From Echinicola vietnamensis DSM 17526 (lineage in GTDB: Bacteria > Bacteroidota > Bacteroidia > Cytophagales > Cyclobacteriaceae): a stretch of DNA of 64,000 nt. How positions within the stretch are numbered: position 1 is the stretch's first letter; each line of letters begins with the position of its first letter. A program made the translations under genes and the position numbers. This document shows, piece by piece, positions 45,218-54,037 of the stretch. Below the pieces are notes generated by a model. The model searched no databases. It was not told the DNA's origin and saw nothing but the letters and a program-made list of their open reading frames with translations. The DNA lies in the NCBI RefSeq assembly GCF_000325705.1, contig NC_019904.1:752001-816000 (forward strand). The letters are read 5' to 3'.

Positions 45218-45748
45218 ATGAAAAACTTATAGCACATAGTTGCTATCGGCCTAATGGTCTCATTGATTTGTTCTCCTATCATTCAGGCAGATGCCCAAGA
45301 AAAGAAAGATGCCTATTTTGTATTTGAGAGCAGCTCCTCAGAATATATCATTATGACGAGTAAAGGCAAATTCAGTATTGATGATTCATCAATAGACTTT
45401 GACCAATTATCCCTTTTGGATAAAAAAACCTATGTAGATTACCAATCAAGAGTCAAATCTAAAAAAAGCAAAGGAACCTATTTTTATGATCATGAAAGTG
45501 GAAAAGACAATATTCAGATGGAAGTGCCCAGTATGGAATTCATGATCAAAGGCTGTCAAATCGTATCATTACCTCCCGATAGCCTTAACCAACTAGCACT
45601 AAAAGATTACCAATGGATAAAAAGAAATGCATGGAAACAACAATCCCCAAATGAAATATCACCGTTCAGGAAATTGTTTTTCTTGTGCAAATTACCAAGC
45701 GATGAGTATTTGAAATTAGAGGTAACAATCTCCATAGCAGAGCACTAG
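45218..45748 (+). pseudogene. Small secreted protein with amber codon in its signal peptide
   Basis: From the ATG at 45218 the frame reads MKNL, then TAG (45230-45232), then HIVAIGLMVSLICSPIIQ and ADAQ: a textbook signal peptide broken at codon 5. Beyond it the frame is open to 45748. Translation could restart at ATG 45254, giving a 164-residue protein with a shortened signal (MVSLICSPIIQADAQ). The mature part (KKDAYFVFESSSSEYIIMTS; QLSLLDKKTYVDYQSRVKS) is of the same size class as the other small cassette proteins. The gene is either recently inactivated or uses the internal start. Confidence 0.55.
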
Positions 45749-46048
45749 CCAATAAAGAGAAGTGCTTCCATCCTAAAAGGACCCATTCCATATGGAAAAA
45801 TAGAGAAGGTTTAATTTGGTTTATGGATAATCACTTTCTAACAAAAATCACACCATCACATCCCCCTCAAATTGATAAGGCAAGATGCCATTGCTTACGG
45901 GGTAAATTGCTTTATTCAGGGCATTTGAAAAATTTATTCTCAACATACCTACTTTTTTTCCGAAAAAAAATTCATTACATTTGTATCGTATTTAGTCGTT
46001 TATAAGAGGGGACACGTCGTCCCCTCTTTCATTATAGGTAAATGTAAT
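45749..46048. other. Promoter region of the rimP-nusA-infB operon
   Basis: About 300 AT-rich bases separating the accessory cassette from the translation operon. Apart from the promoter and leader hairpin (45976-46029) nothing is recognised. Confidence 0.45.
45976..46029 (+). promoter_or_regulatory. rimP operon promoter and leader hairpin
   Basis: TACATTTG (45976-45983) matches the Bacteroidota -7 box. The predicted RNA then folds an AAGAGGGGAC/GTCCCCTCTT hairpin (46004-46029) before the rimP start at 46049. The hairpin is followed by TTCATTA rather than a long T-run, so it may be an attenuator or a protein-binding leader rather than a full terminator. Confidence 0.5.
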
Positions 46049-46519
46049 ATGAGTTTGAAACAGACCATCGAAGAGATCGTCACCAAGCATTTGCCCGATG
46101 ATGCTCATTTTGTAGTAGATGTCATCCTAAATGAGAAAGGCCCCAAGCAGAAGATCAGTATCCTGATCGATGCGGATGAAGGGCTGAACATCGACACCTG
46201 TGCTACCGTCAGCCGGGCTGTCGGAGAAGAGCTGGAGGCCAAGGACATCATTGACAATGCCTATGTGCTGGAAGTTTCTTCTCCGGGGCTGGATCACCCT
46301 TTAACGGGAAAAAGGCAATATCAAAAGAACATTGGCCGAAATCTGAAGGTCACCATGGAAAGTGGTGATACTGCAGAGGGCAAGCTTACCGCGGTGGACC
46401 AATCGGAGGTCACTTTGCTGGTAAAACATAAAGAAAAAGGCAAGAAAGCGGTCGAAAAAGAAGAAAAGATTGCTTTTGAGCAAATAAAAAAATCAATTGT
46501 ATTAGTCTCTTTTAAATAA
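46049..46519 (+). CDS. rimP: Ribosome maturation factor RimP
   Basis: This 156-residue protein assists maturation of the 30S subunit. The N-terminal alpha/beta domain contains the landmark GLNIDTCATVSRAVGEELEA followed by YVLEVSSPGLDHPLTGKRQY, the RimP hallmark. An SH3-like C-terminal domain follows (RNLKVTMESGDTAEGKLTAV; IAFEQIKKSIVLVSF). It is first in rimP-nusA-infB, an operon order conserved across bacteria, and lies 5 bases before nusA. Confidence 0.95.
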   Translation: MSLKQTIEEIVTKHLPDDAHFVVDVILNEKGPKQKISILIDADEGLNIDTCATVSRAVGEELEAKDIIDNAYVLEVSSPGLDHPLTGKRQYQKNIGRNLKVTMESGDTAEGKLTAVDQSEVTLLVKHKEKGKKAVEKEEKIAFEQIKKSIVLVSFK

Positions 46520-46524
46520 AAAAA

Positions 46525-47772
46525 ATGGATGCTAAAGTTCTTATAGATTCGTTTGCAGAATTTGCAAGATCTAAAAACGTGGATCGCCCTACGATGATCC
46601 GCATTCTGGAAGATGTGTTTAGAGCGATGATTCGTAAAAAATACGAAACAGACGAGAATTTTGATGTGATCATCAATGCCGACAAAGGAGACCTTGAAAT
46701 CTGGCGGATCCGTGAGATCGTCGACGACAACTCCGAGGACATCTGGGACCACGATAAGATCAGCCATTCAGAAGCCAAAAAGATCGAACCTGACTTCGAA
46801 ATCGGCGAAGAGACTTACGAAAGAATCGAACTGGAAGACTTTGGCCGAAGGGCCGTAATGATGGCCAGACAAACATTGATACAGAAAATCAAGGATTTGG
46901 AGAAAGATTTGCTGTTCCAGCAGTATGAAGAGCTGGTAGGAGAAATCATCACAGCAGAGGTCTACCAGATCCTGGGCCGTGAGATGCTGCTAATGGACGG
47001 AGAAGGCAATGAGCTGATCCTGCCCAAAGGCGAGCAAATCCCCAAAGACCGGTTCCGAAAAGGAGACACCATCCGTTCCATCGTCCATAAGGTGGAAATG
47101 GTCAATGGCAATCCAAGGATCATCCTTTCCCGAACTTCTCCGATTTTCTTGGAAAGGCTGTTTGAGAACGAAGTACCGGAAGTATACGATGGTCTGATCA
47201 CGATCAAGAAAATCGTCCGTGAACCTGGCGAAAGGGCCAAAGTGGCCGTAGAATCCTATGATGACCGCATTGACCCGGTGGGGGCTTGTGTGGGCATGAA
47301 AGGCAGCCGGATCCACGCAGTGGTACGTGAGCTCCAAAACGAGAACATCGATGTGATCAATTACACGGACAATTTGGAACTATACGTATCCAGGGCACTT
47401 AGCCCAGCCAAAGTAAGTTCTATCCAGGCCAATGAAGAAGAAAAGCGACTTTCTGTCTTTTTAAAGCCTGATCAAGTATCTTTGGCCATAGGAAAGGGAG
47501 GATACAATATCCGACTGGCCAGTAGGCTAGTGGGATATGAAATCGACGTCTTCCGTGAACTTTCTGATTATGAAGAGGAAGAAGATGTTGATTTGTCTGA
47601 ATTTTCCGATGAAATTGAGGGTTGGATAATTGAGGAGTTGAAAAAAACGGGTCTGGACACCGCCAAGAGTGTTTTGGCACTTTCCAAAGAGGACCTGACC
47701 CGAAGAACAGAACTTGAAGAAGAAACGATAGAAGAAATCTTCAGAATTTTAAAACAAGAATTTGAACAGTAA
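46525..47772 (+). CDS. nusA: Transcription termination/antitermination factor NusA
   Basis: This 415-residue protein binds RNA polymerase and nascent RNA. The N-terminal RNAP-binding domain (about 1-125) is followed by an S1 domain (about 130-200), then two KH domains with VGACVGMKGSRIHAVVREL and LAIGKGGYNIRLASRLVGYE (both GxxG loops intact). A C-terminal acidic and helix-hairpin-helix segment follows (TGLDTAKSVLALSKEDLTRR). The E. coli C-terminal acidic repeats are absent, normal outside Proteobacteria. It lies 76 bases before infB. Confidence 0.96.
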   Translation: MDAKVLIDSFAEFARSKNVDRPTMIRILEDVFRAMIRKKYETDENFDVIINADKGDLEIWRIREIVDDNSEDIWDHDKISHSEAKKIEPDFEIGEETYERIELEDFGRRAVMMARQTLIQKIKDLEKDLLFQQYEELVGEIITAEVYQILGREMLLMDGEGNELILPKGEQIPKDRFRKGDTIRSIVHKVEMVNGNPRIILSRTSPIFLERLFENEVPEVYDGLITIKKIVREPGERAKVAVESYDDRIDPVGACVGMKGSRIHAVVRELQNENIDVINYTDNLELYVSRALSPAKVSSIQANEEEKRLSVFLKPDQVSLAIGKGGYNIRLASRLVGYEIDVFRELSDYEEEEDVDLSEFSDEIEGWIIEELKKTGLDTAKSVLALSKEDLTRRTELEEETIEEIFRILKQEFEQ

Positions 47773-47848
47773 ATTACATGCCTGAGCGCAATTTTCGTCG
47801 ACGGCAGTATATATTTACATCAAAAAAATAAGCAAGAGGTTTTAGCGT

Positions 47849-50848
47849 ATGTCAGAAGAAAAAATGATGCGATTAGGCCAGGTAGCCAGAAAGCTCAACG
47901 TGGGGATTTCCACGATAGTTGAGTCCATGGCTAAGAAAGGCTTTGATGTAGAGAGCAACCCAAATTCCAAGATCAGCCAAGAGCAATTCAGCATGCTGGC
48001 CAAGGAATTCAAGTCCTCTGCTCAGGACAAGGAGGAAGCATCCCACCTGTCCATCGGTAAACGGCACAATGAGACGTTTACCATCAAAGCCGAATCTGAG
48101 TCTGTGCCTGAAGAAGCAAAAAAAGAAGAGCCGGCCCAGCCCGCTCCCAAACAAGAAGAAGCGCCCAAAAAAGCGCCTGAAAAAGAGGACAAAGTCACCT
48201 CTGAAGCGGAAAAGCTTCCAGGCATAAAAGTATTGGGCAAAATCGACCTGTCCGACAAAAAACAGGACAAAAAAGAAGCCCCTCAAAAAGAGGAGCCAAA
48301 GCAAAAAGAAGCTGCTCCGAAGCAAGAGGAGAAAAAGCCTGTTCAGGAAGAAGCGCCCAAAGCAGCAAAGCCTGCCGAGAAAGCGCCTGAAAAGGCTGTT
48401 GAAAAACCTAAAGATGAATCACCTAAGGCTGAGAAGTCTGAGCAAAAAGAAAACGCTAAACCTTCGACACCTGAAGCTGGGAAGCCACAGGAATCAAACG
48501 ACGCATCTAAAGGCCAAAAGCAACAACCTGCTGAAAAACCAGCTACGCCTCCTTCTGACGACAAAAAGCCTCAAGCTAAACCTGCTTCATCTGATTCAAA
48601 AGAAGCCAAAGAAACCCCTCCACAAGGGGAAAAAGATGCTTCAGGAAATGTGATTTCTGCCAAAGCGGATGCCTTGAAAGGGCTGACGGTACTTGGTAAG
48701 ATCGAACTGCCCAAAGACAGGCCCAAGAAAAAGGCCAAGCCTGTGGCTTCTTCTGATGAACGAAATAAAGACAAAAAGAAACGTCCTCGCAAGCGCATCG
48801 ACAAGCCTGGAACGGGCGGTCCCCAAGGTGGTAACCGAGGGGGTGGTCCTCAAGGTGGAAGAGGCGATAACCGTAATCAAGGCGGGCGCAAAAGACCGGG
48901 CGGTAATAATAAAGGTGGAGGAAAAGGCGGAAACCGCTTCCAAAAAGCGGAGCCTACCCAAAAGGAAATCCAAGACCAAATCAAGCAAACCCTGGCCCGT
49001 CTTCAAGGCGGAGGCAAATCCGGCGGTGGCAAGAAAACCAGAAGAGACAAGCAACGCGAAAGAGCCAAAGACCAACAGTCTGAAGGAATCGAGGAAAGCA
49101 AAGTACTGAAGGTAACCGAATTTATTTCGGCAAATGACCTGGCTTCCTTACTGGATGTTTCCGTGAATGAAATCATCTCGGTATGTATGTCACTGGGCAT
49201 GTTTGTTTCCATTAACCAGCGACTGGACGCGGAAGCCATTACCATCATTGCAGACGAATTTGGCTACGAGGTAGAGTTTACCAAAGCGGACGAAGAGGAA
49301 GAGGTAGAAGAAGTAGAAGACAGCCCAGAAGACTTGGGTGACAGAGCGCCTATCGTCACCATCATGGGTCACGTCGATCACGGTAAAACATCCTTGCTTG
49401 ACTATATCAGAAGCTCTAAGGTAACCAGCGGTGAAGCCGGTGGTATTACGCAGCACATCGGTGCCTATGATGTAAGAACCGACAATGGCGATAAGATTGC
49501 CTTTTTGGATACGCCAGGTCACGAAGCCTTTACGGCCATGCGTGCCCGTGGTGCCAAGATCACCGATGTGGCGATTATCGTCATCGCGGCTGATGACAGC
49601 ATCATGCCACAAACCAAAGAGGCCATTAACCACGCACAAGTGGCGGGTGTGCCGATGATCTTTGCGATCAATAAAATTGACAAGCCAAACGCCAATCCAA
49701 ATAAAATCAAGGAAGAGCTGGCCAATATGAACCTGCTAGTGGAAGATTGGGGTGGCAAATACCAATCCCAAGAAATCTCCGCCAAAACAGGACAAGGTGT
49801 CGATGAACTCCTTGAAAAAGTATTGCTAGAGGCTGAAATCCTCGAACTTAAGGCTAATCCTGACCGAAAAGCCATGGGTACAGTGGTAGAAGCATCCTTG
49901 GACAAAGGACGTGGTTACGTATCCACGGTCATGATCCAAAATGGAACGCTTAAAATAGGAGACATCATGCTCGCCGGTCAGCATTACGGCCGTGTCAAGG
50001 CGATGTTTGACCACTTGGGCCAGAAAGTCCAAGAAGCAGAACCGTCTACCCCTGTACAGGTACTGGGACTCAGCGGTGCTCCTCAAGCGGGCGATATCCT
50101 TAAAGTTTACGACACTGAGCGGGAAGCTAGGGAAATCGCCAACTCCAGAGAGCAAATCAACCGTGAGCAAAGCATGCGGACCAAGAAACACATCACCTTG
50201 GATGAAATCGGCAGACGTCTTGCAATCGGAAGCTTTAAGGAACTGAACATCATCATCAAAGGTGATGTGGACGGCTCCGTGGAAGCCCTATCTGATTCCT
50301 TGCTGAAACTCTCCAAAGATGAGGTAAGTGTAAACATTATCCACAAAGGTGTTGGACAGATTTCCGAATCAGATGTGCTCTTGGCCTCTGCATCGGATGC
50401 CATTATCCTTGGTTTCCAAGTGCGACCTTCTTCCAGTGCGAAGCGACTGGCAGAGCAGGAGGAAATCGAGATCAGGCATTACTCCATCATCTATGATGCC
50501 ATCAACCAAATCAAAGATGCCATCGAAGGAATGCTTGAGCCGGAGTTTGAAGAAGTGATCACCGGAAACATCCAGGTAAGGGAAGTCTTCAAAATCTCCA
50601 AGGTCGGCACGGTAGCCGGATCTTATGTAACGGATGGTTATGTGACCAGAAAGAACAAAATCAGGGTGATCAGAGACGGTATCGTGATTCACGATGGCGA
50701 AATCGATCAACTTAAACGTTTCAAAGACGATGTGTCAGAGGTAAAAGCAGGTTACGAATGTGGTATCTCTATCAAGGGCTACAACGACATCAAACTTGAA
50801 GATACCATCGAAGGATACGAAATGCGTGAAGTGAAACGTAAAAAATAA
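47849..50848 (+). CDS. infB: Translation initiation factor IF-2
   Basis: This GTPase of 999 residues places initiator tRNA on the 30S subunit. A short N-terminal HTH-like domain ([20 protein letters not shown]) is followed by a long Lys/Glu/Pro/Ala-rich low-complexity region (about 75-300), a Gly/Arg-rich patch ([17 protein letters not shown]), and a second small domain ([20 protein letters not shown]). The G domain then follows with GHVDHGKTS (about 507-515), DTPGHEAF and NKIDK. Domains II, III and IV follow in full. It is last of the rimP-nusA-infB operon and ends at a strong terminator. Confidence 0.97.
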   Translation: MSEEKMMRLGQVARKLNVGISTIVESMAKKGFDVESNPNSKISQEQFSMLAKEFKSSAQDKEEASHLSIGKRHNETFTIKAESESVPEEAKKEEPAQPAPKQEEAPKKAPEKEDKVTSEAEKLPGIKVLGKIDLSDKKQDKKEAPQKEEPKQKEAAPKQEEKKPVQEEAPKAAKPAEKAPEKAVEKPKDESPKAEKSEQKENAKPSTPEAGKPQESNDASKGQKQQPAEKPATPPSDDKKPQAKPASSDSKEAKETPPQGEKDASGNVISAKADALKGLTVLGKIELPKDRPKKKAKPVASSDERNKDKKKRPRKRIDKPGTGGPQGGNRGGGPQGGRGDNRNQGGRKRPGGNNKGGGKGGNRFQKAEPTQKEIQDQIKQTLARLQGGGKSGGGKKTRRDKQRERAKDQQSEGIEESKVLKVTEFISANDLASLLDVSVNEIISVCMSLGMFVSINQRLDAEAITIIADEFGYEVEFTKADEEEEVEEVEDSPEDLGDRAPIVTIMGHVDHGKTSLLDYIRSSKVTSGEAGGITQHIGAYDVRTDNGDKIAFLDTPGHEAFTAMRARGAKITDVAIIVIAADDSIMPQTKEAINHAQVAGVPMIFAINKIDKPNANPNKIKEELANMNLLVEDWGGKYQSQEISAKTGQGVDELLEKVLLEAEILELKANPDRKAMGTVVEASLDKGRGYVSTVMIQNGTLKIGDIMLAGQHYGRVKAMFDHLGQKVQEAEPSTPVQVLGLSGAPQAGDILKVYDTEREAREIANSREQINREQSMRTKKHITLDEIGRRLAIGSFKELNIIIKGDVDGSVEALSDSLLKLSKDEVSVNIIHKGVGQISESDVLLASASDAIILGFQVRPSSSAKRLAEQEEIEIRHYSIIYDAINQIKDAIEGMLEPEFEEVITGNIQVREVFKISKVGTVAGSYVTDGYVTRKNKIRVIRDGIVIHDGEIDQLKRFKDDVSEVKAGYECGISIKGYNDIKLEDTIEGYEMREVKRKK

Positions 50849-50874
50849 TTCAACTTAAGCACACACTTTAAGTC

Positions 50875-50902
50875 AAAGGACAGTTATCATAACTGTCCTT
50901 TT
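50875..50902 (+). terminator. Rho-independent terminator of rimP-nusA-infB
   Basis: AAAGGACAGTTAT (50875-50887) pairs with ATAACTGTCCTTT (50889-50901) around a single-base loop region, followed by TTCACTTTTA. It lies 27 bases after the infB stop. Confidence 0.8.
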
Positions 50903-50909
50903 CACTTTT

Positions 50910-51042
50910 AGGCTGTGTCCGATTGTAACGGAAAAGTTGGGGACGTGCAGTTTGCTAAATGGTAAAACCACAAATAAATAAAAATGCCACAACGTCCCAA
51001 AGGCACCAAGCGGATCCCGTAACCTGGCCTTAAAGGTTACGG
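50910..51042. other. Structured non-coding stretch, possible IS remnant
   Basis: Contains GGGACGT...ACGTCCC (50940-50946 and 50992-50998) and the hairpin CCGTAACC-10-GGTTACGG (51017-51042). The sequence AGGCTGTGTCCGATTGT near 50910 has the look of an insertion-sequence end, but no transposase is present. Confidence 0.3.
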
Positions 51043-51135
51043 ATGAGGGATATCGTTCAGAAAATCCTCCCAGCGGTGGATACTGGCCCGGCTATTTCTG
51101 GCTTTTTGGTCCGACAGGGTATCTTATACAGCCAA

Positions 51136-51372
51136 ATGGTCGTACAAAGTGTACATAAGAAAACATTTAAACAAATGCTGATTGCACTGGTTTTACTATT
51201 AAAGACGTTCTGCTATGCTTCGCTAGTAAGCATTGTCGTGGGCTTCGTCCGGCCAGTTTTTGTGCTTTGGTTTATGGACAAATGTAACCGTTTGCGTGTT
51301 TTAACGTTTTATGGAACATTAGCCCTCGTGTTTTTTGTTTCATATGAACTAGTTGGTCACCTACTACTCTAA
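51136..51372 (+). CDS. Small membrane protein, unknown function
   Basis: A 78-residue protein from the ATG at 51136 (MVVQSVHKKTFKQMLIAL). Two predicted membrane helices (about 14-38, LIALVLLLKTFCYASLVSIV; and 55-76, TFYGTLALVFFVSYELVGHL) are separated by a polar loop (DKCNRLRV). The open frame extends upstream to 51043, but that part (residues encoded through the hairpin region) is not protein-like. It ends 9 bases before the next gene, suggesting cotranscription. I do not recognise the family. Confidence 0.5.
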   Translation: MVVQSVHKKTFKQMLIALVLLLKTFCYASLVSIVVGFVRPVFVLWFMDKCNRLRVLTFYGTLALVFFVSYELVGHLLL

Positions 51373-51381
51373 AATTGAATT

Positions 51382-51615
51382 ATGAAAAATAATCACATCA
51401 GCGCAAGCTATCATGATAGCTTGGAAGCTTGGTCATTCGCCGATACAGCATGTGACATCGTTTACCGTAAAGATGGAAAAGAACTCACCGTTCACTCCAA
51501 AATCGTCGGAGTACTCAATGTAAAGGATGGTGAGTATTTATTTGGAGAGAATGGCTTGGCCATCCCCATGGACAAGTTGGTGTCCATCAACGGTGTTCCG
51601 TTCAAAAAGCAATAA
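51382..51615 (+). CDS. Rof-like small protein (possible Rho-binding antiterminator fold)
   Basis: A 77-residue acidic protein. Its order of motifs, D-x-LEAW near residue 14, VYRKDGKELTVHSKIVGV at 27-44, then GEYLFGENGLAIPMDKLVSI at 50-69, resembles the Rof/YaeO family (DxLE, a strand with DG, then EYL and LDxI). Rof binds Rho and inhibits termination. The resemblance is by eye and short, so I give it as a possibility only. It lies 9 bases after the small membrane protein and converges with the methyltransferase gene. Confidence 0.5.
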   Translation: MKNNHISASYHDSLEAWSFADTACDIVYRKDGKELTVHSKIVGVLNVKDGEYLFGENGLAIPMDKLVSINGVPFKKQ

Positions 51616-51637
51616 CAAATTACCCCATAAATCTGGA

Positions 51638-52831
51638 TCAATTGCGCCTACAGTGATATGCCTTCGGGCTACCATCAGAAACCGTACACATGATAAGGTA
51701 ATCCTCGCCCCCATCTCGAAGGCGAAATTTCTTTTTGAGAGCATCAGGCTTCATGGGATGATTTCTGGAGATGACATTCACCTTCCCAGTAGGAAATTGC
51801 TTCTTTATCGTCTTTTTGTCCACCCTCACCTCTTCAATAATTTCGAAAACCCGTCCTTGAAAGTGCTTTTGGGCGGGATTCTTTGACGAGGTGTACAGAT
51901 GGGTATGGGGATGAAGCTTTTGGAGCCCATAGTGCTTTCCAAAAGCCTTAAAAGCCCCTGCCTTTAAAATGGCCGCTGAGGGCAGGATCAAATACTTTTC
52001 CGGTAGACCAAAGGCAGCCACAGCCCCCGCTTCTTCATCAAAATCAAAGCAAAAAGGCACCGGAGAAGGAAGGCTCCATGCAAAGACTTGCATTTTTCCT
52101 TTGCCCTCCTCTTTCCATACCAACAACAATTCCTTTACTTCATTTTTAACGGCAACCACATGAACCTCATTGAGCTCCGGCAATTCTCGCATGGCCTCCT
52201 TAATATCCAACATCGGTGAGGCTTTGATCAGGATATGGCGGGATTTCATGGCCAAAACATCCCAATGGCTGACCACATTCGGTTCGCAGTCTGCCAATTG
52301 GTACAACTTCTGATTTCCCCCACCTCTTCTCGCTGGATCTAGATACATCCAGTCCACCTTATCTTCAAGCGTATTTAAAAATGTAATTGCATCTGCACAA
52401 TGGACGCGATATTTGCTCCCTGCATTGGGAAGCACCGAAAAGTTATGCTTAGCAATGGCTGAGAGCTTCTCTTGACGCTCCACATAGACGACTTCCTCAA
52501 AATGCTGCCCGAGGTAATAGGCATCTACACCAAAACCGCCCGTAAGGTCCACCAAGGATTTCCCTGAAGCGATTTGCTGTTTAAAGGCAGCCGTTTGGGC
52601 GGAAGAACATTGCTCCAGGGATACCGCAGGTGGAAAAATCACCGCATCATTGGCGGCCCACTCCGGCAGTTTACGTTGTCCTTTTTGCCTGGCGGCGATC
52701 TGTGCCACGGCCTCTTTAAGGTCAAACTTCTCGGATGAGCGATGCTTTAAAAGCAATTGTGCAGGATCTTCTTGAAGATGATCCTGCACAAATTGAAATA
52801 ATTCCGGTGTATATATGGTGGAAAGCTCCAC
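51638..52831 (-). CDS. Class I SAM-dependent methyltransferase with THUMP-like domain (PG_1098 type)
   Basis: A 397-residue protein. The N-terminal helical region ends near 90. A Rossmann methyltransferase core follows, with motif I SLVDLTGGFGVDAYYLG (about 92-108), the adenosine-acid motif VYVERQEKL, and MYLDPARRGGGNQKLY, a catalytic-loop-like motif. The C-terminal part corresponds to the THUMP-like domain found in Bacteroidota proteins of this type (SRNHPMKPDALKKKFRLRDG at the end). An RNA substrate is likely by family but not shown. It follows asd by 2 bases and is cotranscribed with it. Confidence 0.8.
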   Translation of the reverse strand: MELSTIYTPELFQFVQDHLQEDPAQLLLKHRSSEKFDLKEAVAQIAARQKGQRKLPEWAANDAVIFPPAVSLEQCSSAQTAAFKQQIASGKSLVDLTGGFGVDAYYLGQHFEEVVYVERQEKLSAIAKHNFSVLPNAGSKYRVHCADAITFLNTLEDKVDWMYLDPARRGGGNQKLYQLADCEPNVVSHWDVLAMKSRHILIKASPMLDIKEAMRELPELNEVHVVAVKNEVKELLLVWKEEGKGKMQVFAWSLPSPVPFCFDFDEEAGAVAAFGLPEKYLILPSAAILKAGAFKAFGKHYGLQKLHPHTHLYTSSKNPAQKHFQGRVFEIIEEVRVDKKTIKKQFPTGKVNVISRNHPMKPDALKKKFRLRDGGEDYLIMCTVSDGSPKAYHCRRN

Positions 52832-52833
52832 GC

Positions 52834-53823
52834 TTACACAAGGCTGTGTTCTACCAAATATTCGGCAATCTGAACCGCATTGGTAGCGGCACCTTTCCGC
52901 AAATTATCGGCTACAATCCACATATTTAGCGTATTTGGCTGAGATTCATCACGTCGCAATCTCCCCACAAATACCTCGTCTTTTTTATGGGCATTCATCG
53001 GCATTGGATACACGTTATTCGCCACATCGTCTTCCACGACTACTCCAGGGGTAGCGGCCAACAGCTCCTTCACTTCTTCCAAATCAAAATCCTCCTTAAA
53101 CTCTACATTTACGGATTCTGAGTGGCCTCCCATCACCGGGATCCTTACGGTCGTGGCCGTCACTTGGATAGATGGATCTTCAAATATCTTTTTCGTCTCA
53201 TTGATCATTTTCATCTCTTCCTTGGTGTAGCCGTTATCTTGGAATACATCGATATGGGGCAGCACATTAAGGTCGATTTTATGCGGATAGGCCTTTTCAC
53301 CTTCTTTTCCCGCACGCTCATCCTGTAGCTGGTTTACAGCTTTCAGACCACTTCCAGTGACAGATTGGTACGTAGATACCACCACCCGTTTGATGCCATA
53401 GCGATCACGGAGTTTGGTCAGGGCCAAGACCATCTGAATGGTAGAGCAATTTGGATTGGCGATGATCCTGTCGTCAATTTTCAGTGACTTAGCGTTGATC
53501 TCAGGAACCACCAGTTTCTTGGTAGGATCCATTCTCCAAGCAGAAGAATTATCTACCACGATAGTGCCCGCCTCTGCAAATTTTGGTGCCCATTCCTTGG
53601 ACGTGTCTCCTCCTGCAGAGAAAATGGCAATGTCTGGCTTTTCGGAAACCGCTTGGGCCAAACCTATCACTGTGTATTCCTTATCCTTGAAGGCAATCTT
53701 CTTCCCTGCGGACCTTTCACTGGCCACTAACAGCAGTTCATCAAAAGGAAAATTGTGCTCAGCAAGCACCTCAAGAATTTCGGAGCCCACAAGACCTGTG
53801 GCTCCCACAACAGCTAATTTCAT
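52834..53823 (-). CDS. asd: Aspartate-semialdehyde dehydrogenase
   Basis: This enzyme reduces aspartyl phosphate to the semialdehyde, a precursor of lysine, threonine, methionine and diaminopimelate. The 329-residue product has the N-terminal NADP-binding loop VVGATGLVGSEIL, the catalytic Cys126 in IANPNCSTIQM, and the substrate-binding region IPVMGGHSESVNVEF with the conserved His. The length and motif order match the bacterial USG-1-like/Asd family. It is first of a two-gene operon with the THUMP-like methyltransferase. Confidence 0.96.
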   Translation of the reverse strand: MKLAVVGATGLVGSEILEVLAEHNFPFDELLLVASERSAGKKIAFKDKEYTVIGLAQAVSEKPDIAIFSAGGDTSKEWAPKFAEAGTIVVDNSSAWRMDPTKKLVVPEINAKSLKIDDRIIANPNCSTIQMVLALTKLRDRYGIKRVVVSTYQSVTGSGLKAVNQLQDERAGKEGEKAYPHKIDLNVLPHIDVFQDNGYTKEEMKMINETKKIFEDPSIQVTATTVRIPVMGGHSESVNVEFKEDFDLEEVKELLAATPGVVVEDDVANNVYPMPMNAHKKDEVFVGRLRRDESQPNTLNMWIVADNLRKGAATNAVQIAEYLVEHSLV

Positions 53824-54037
53824 TGTTGAAAACTTTCTATTTGTTGAAATTTATATTACTTTTTCTGTACACCAACGATCACTTACTGTAAACAAGGTCA
53901 ATTTTAAATGCGATATCTGTTTTTTCGCATACTTTCTGTCAAAAACACCATTTCAGTAAATTTCATTTTTGATCACTACCCAGGGAGACCAATGAATCTT
54001 ACGCTTTTTTAATGCGTAACCGTAAACCTCAAACGTT

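Noticed and set aside
47873..50710. Many long minus-strand frames inside infB
   Set aside because: They are shadows created by the biased codon use of the low-complexity and G-domain regions.
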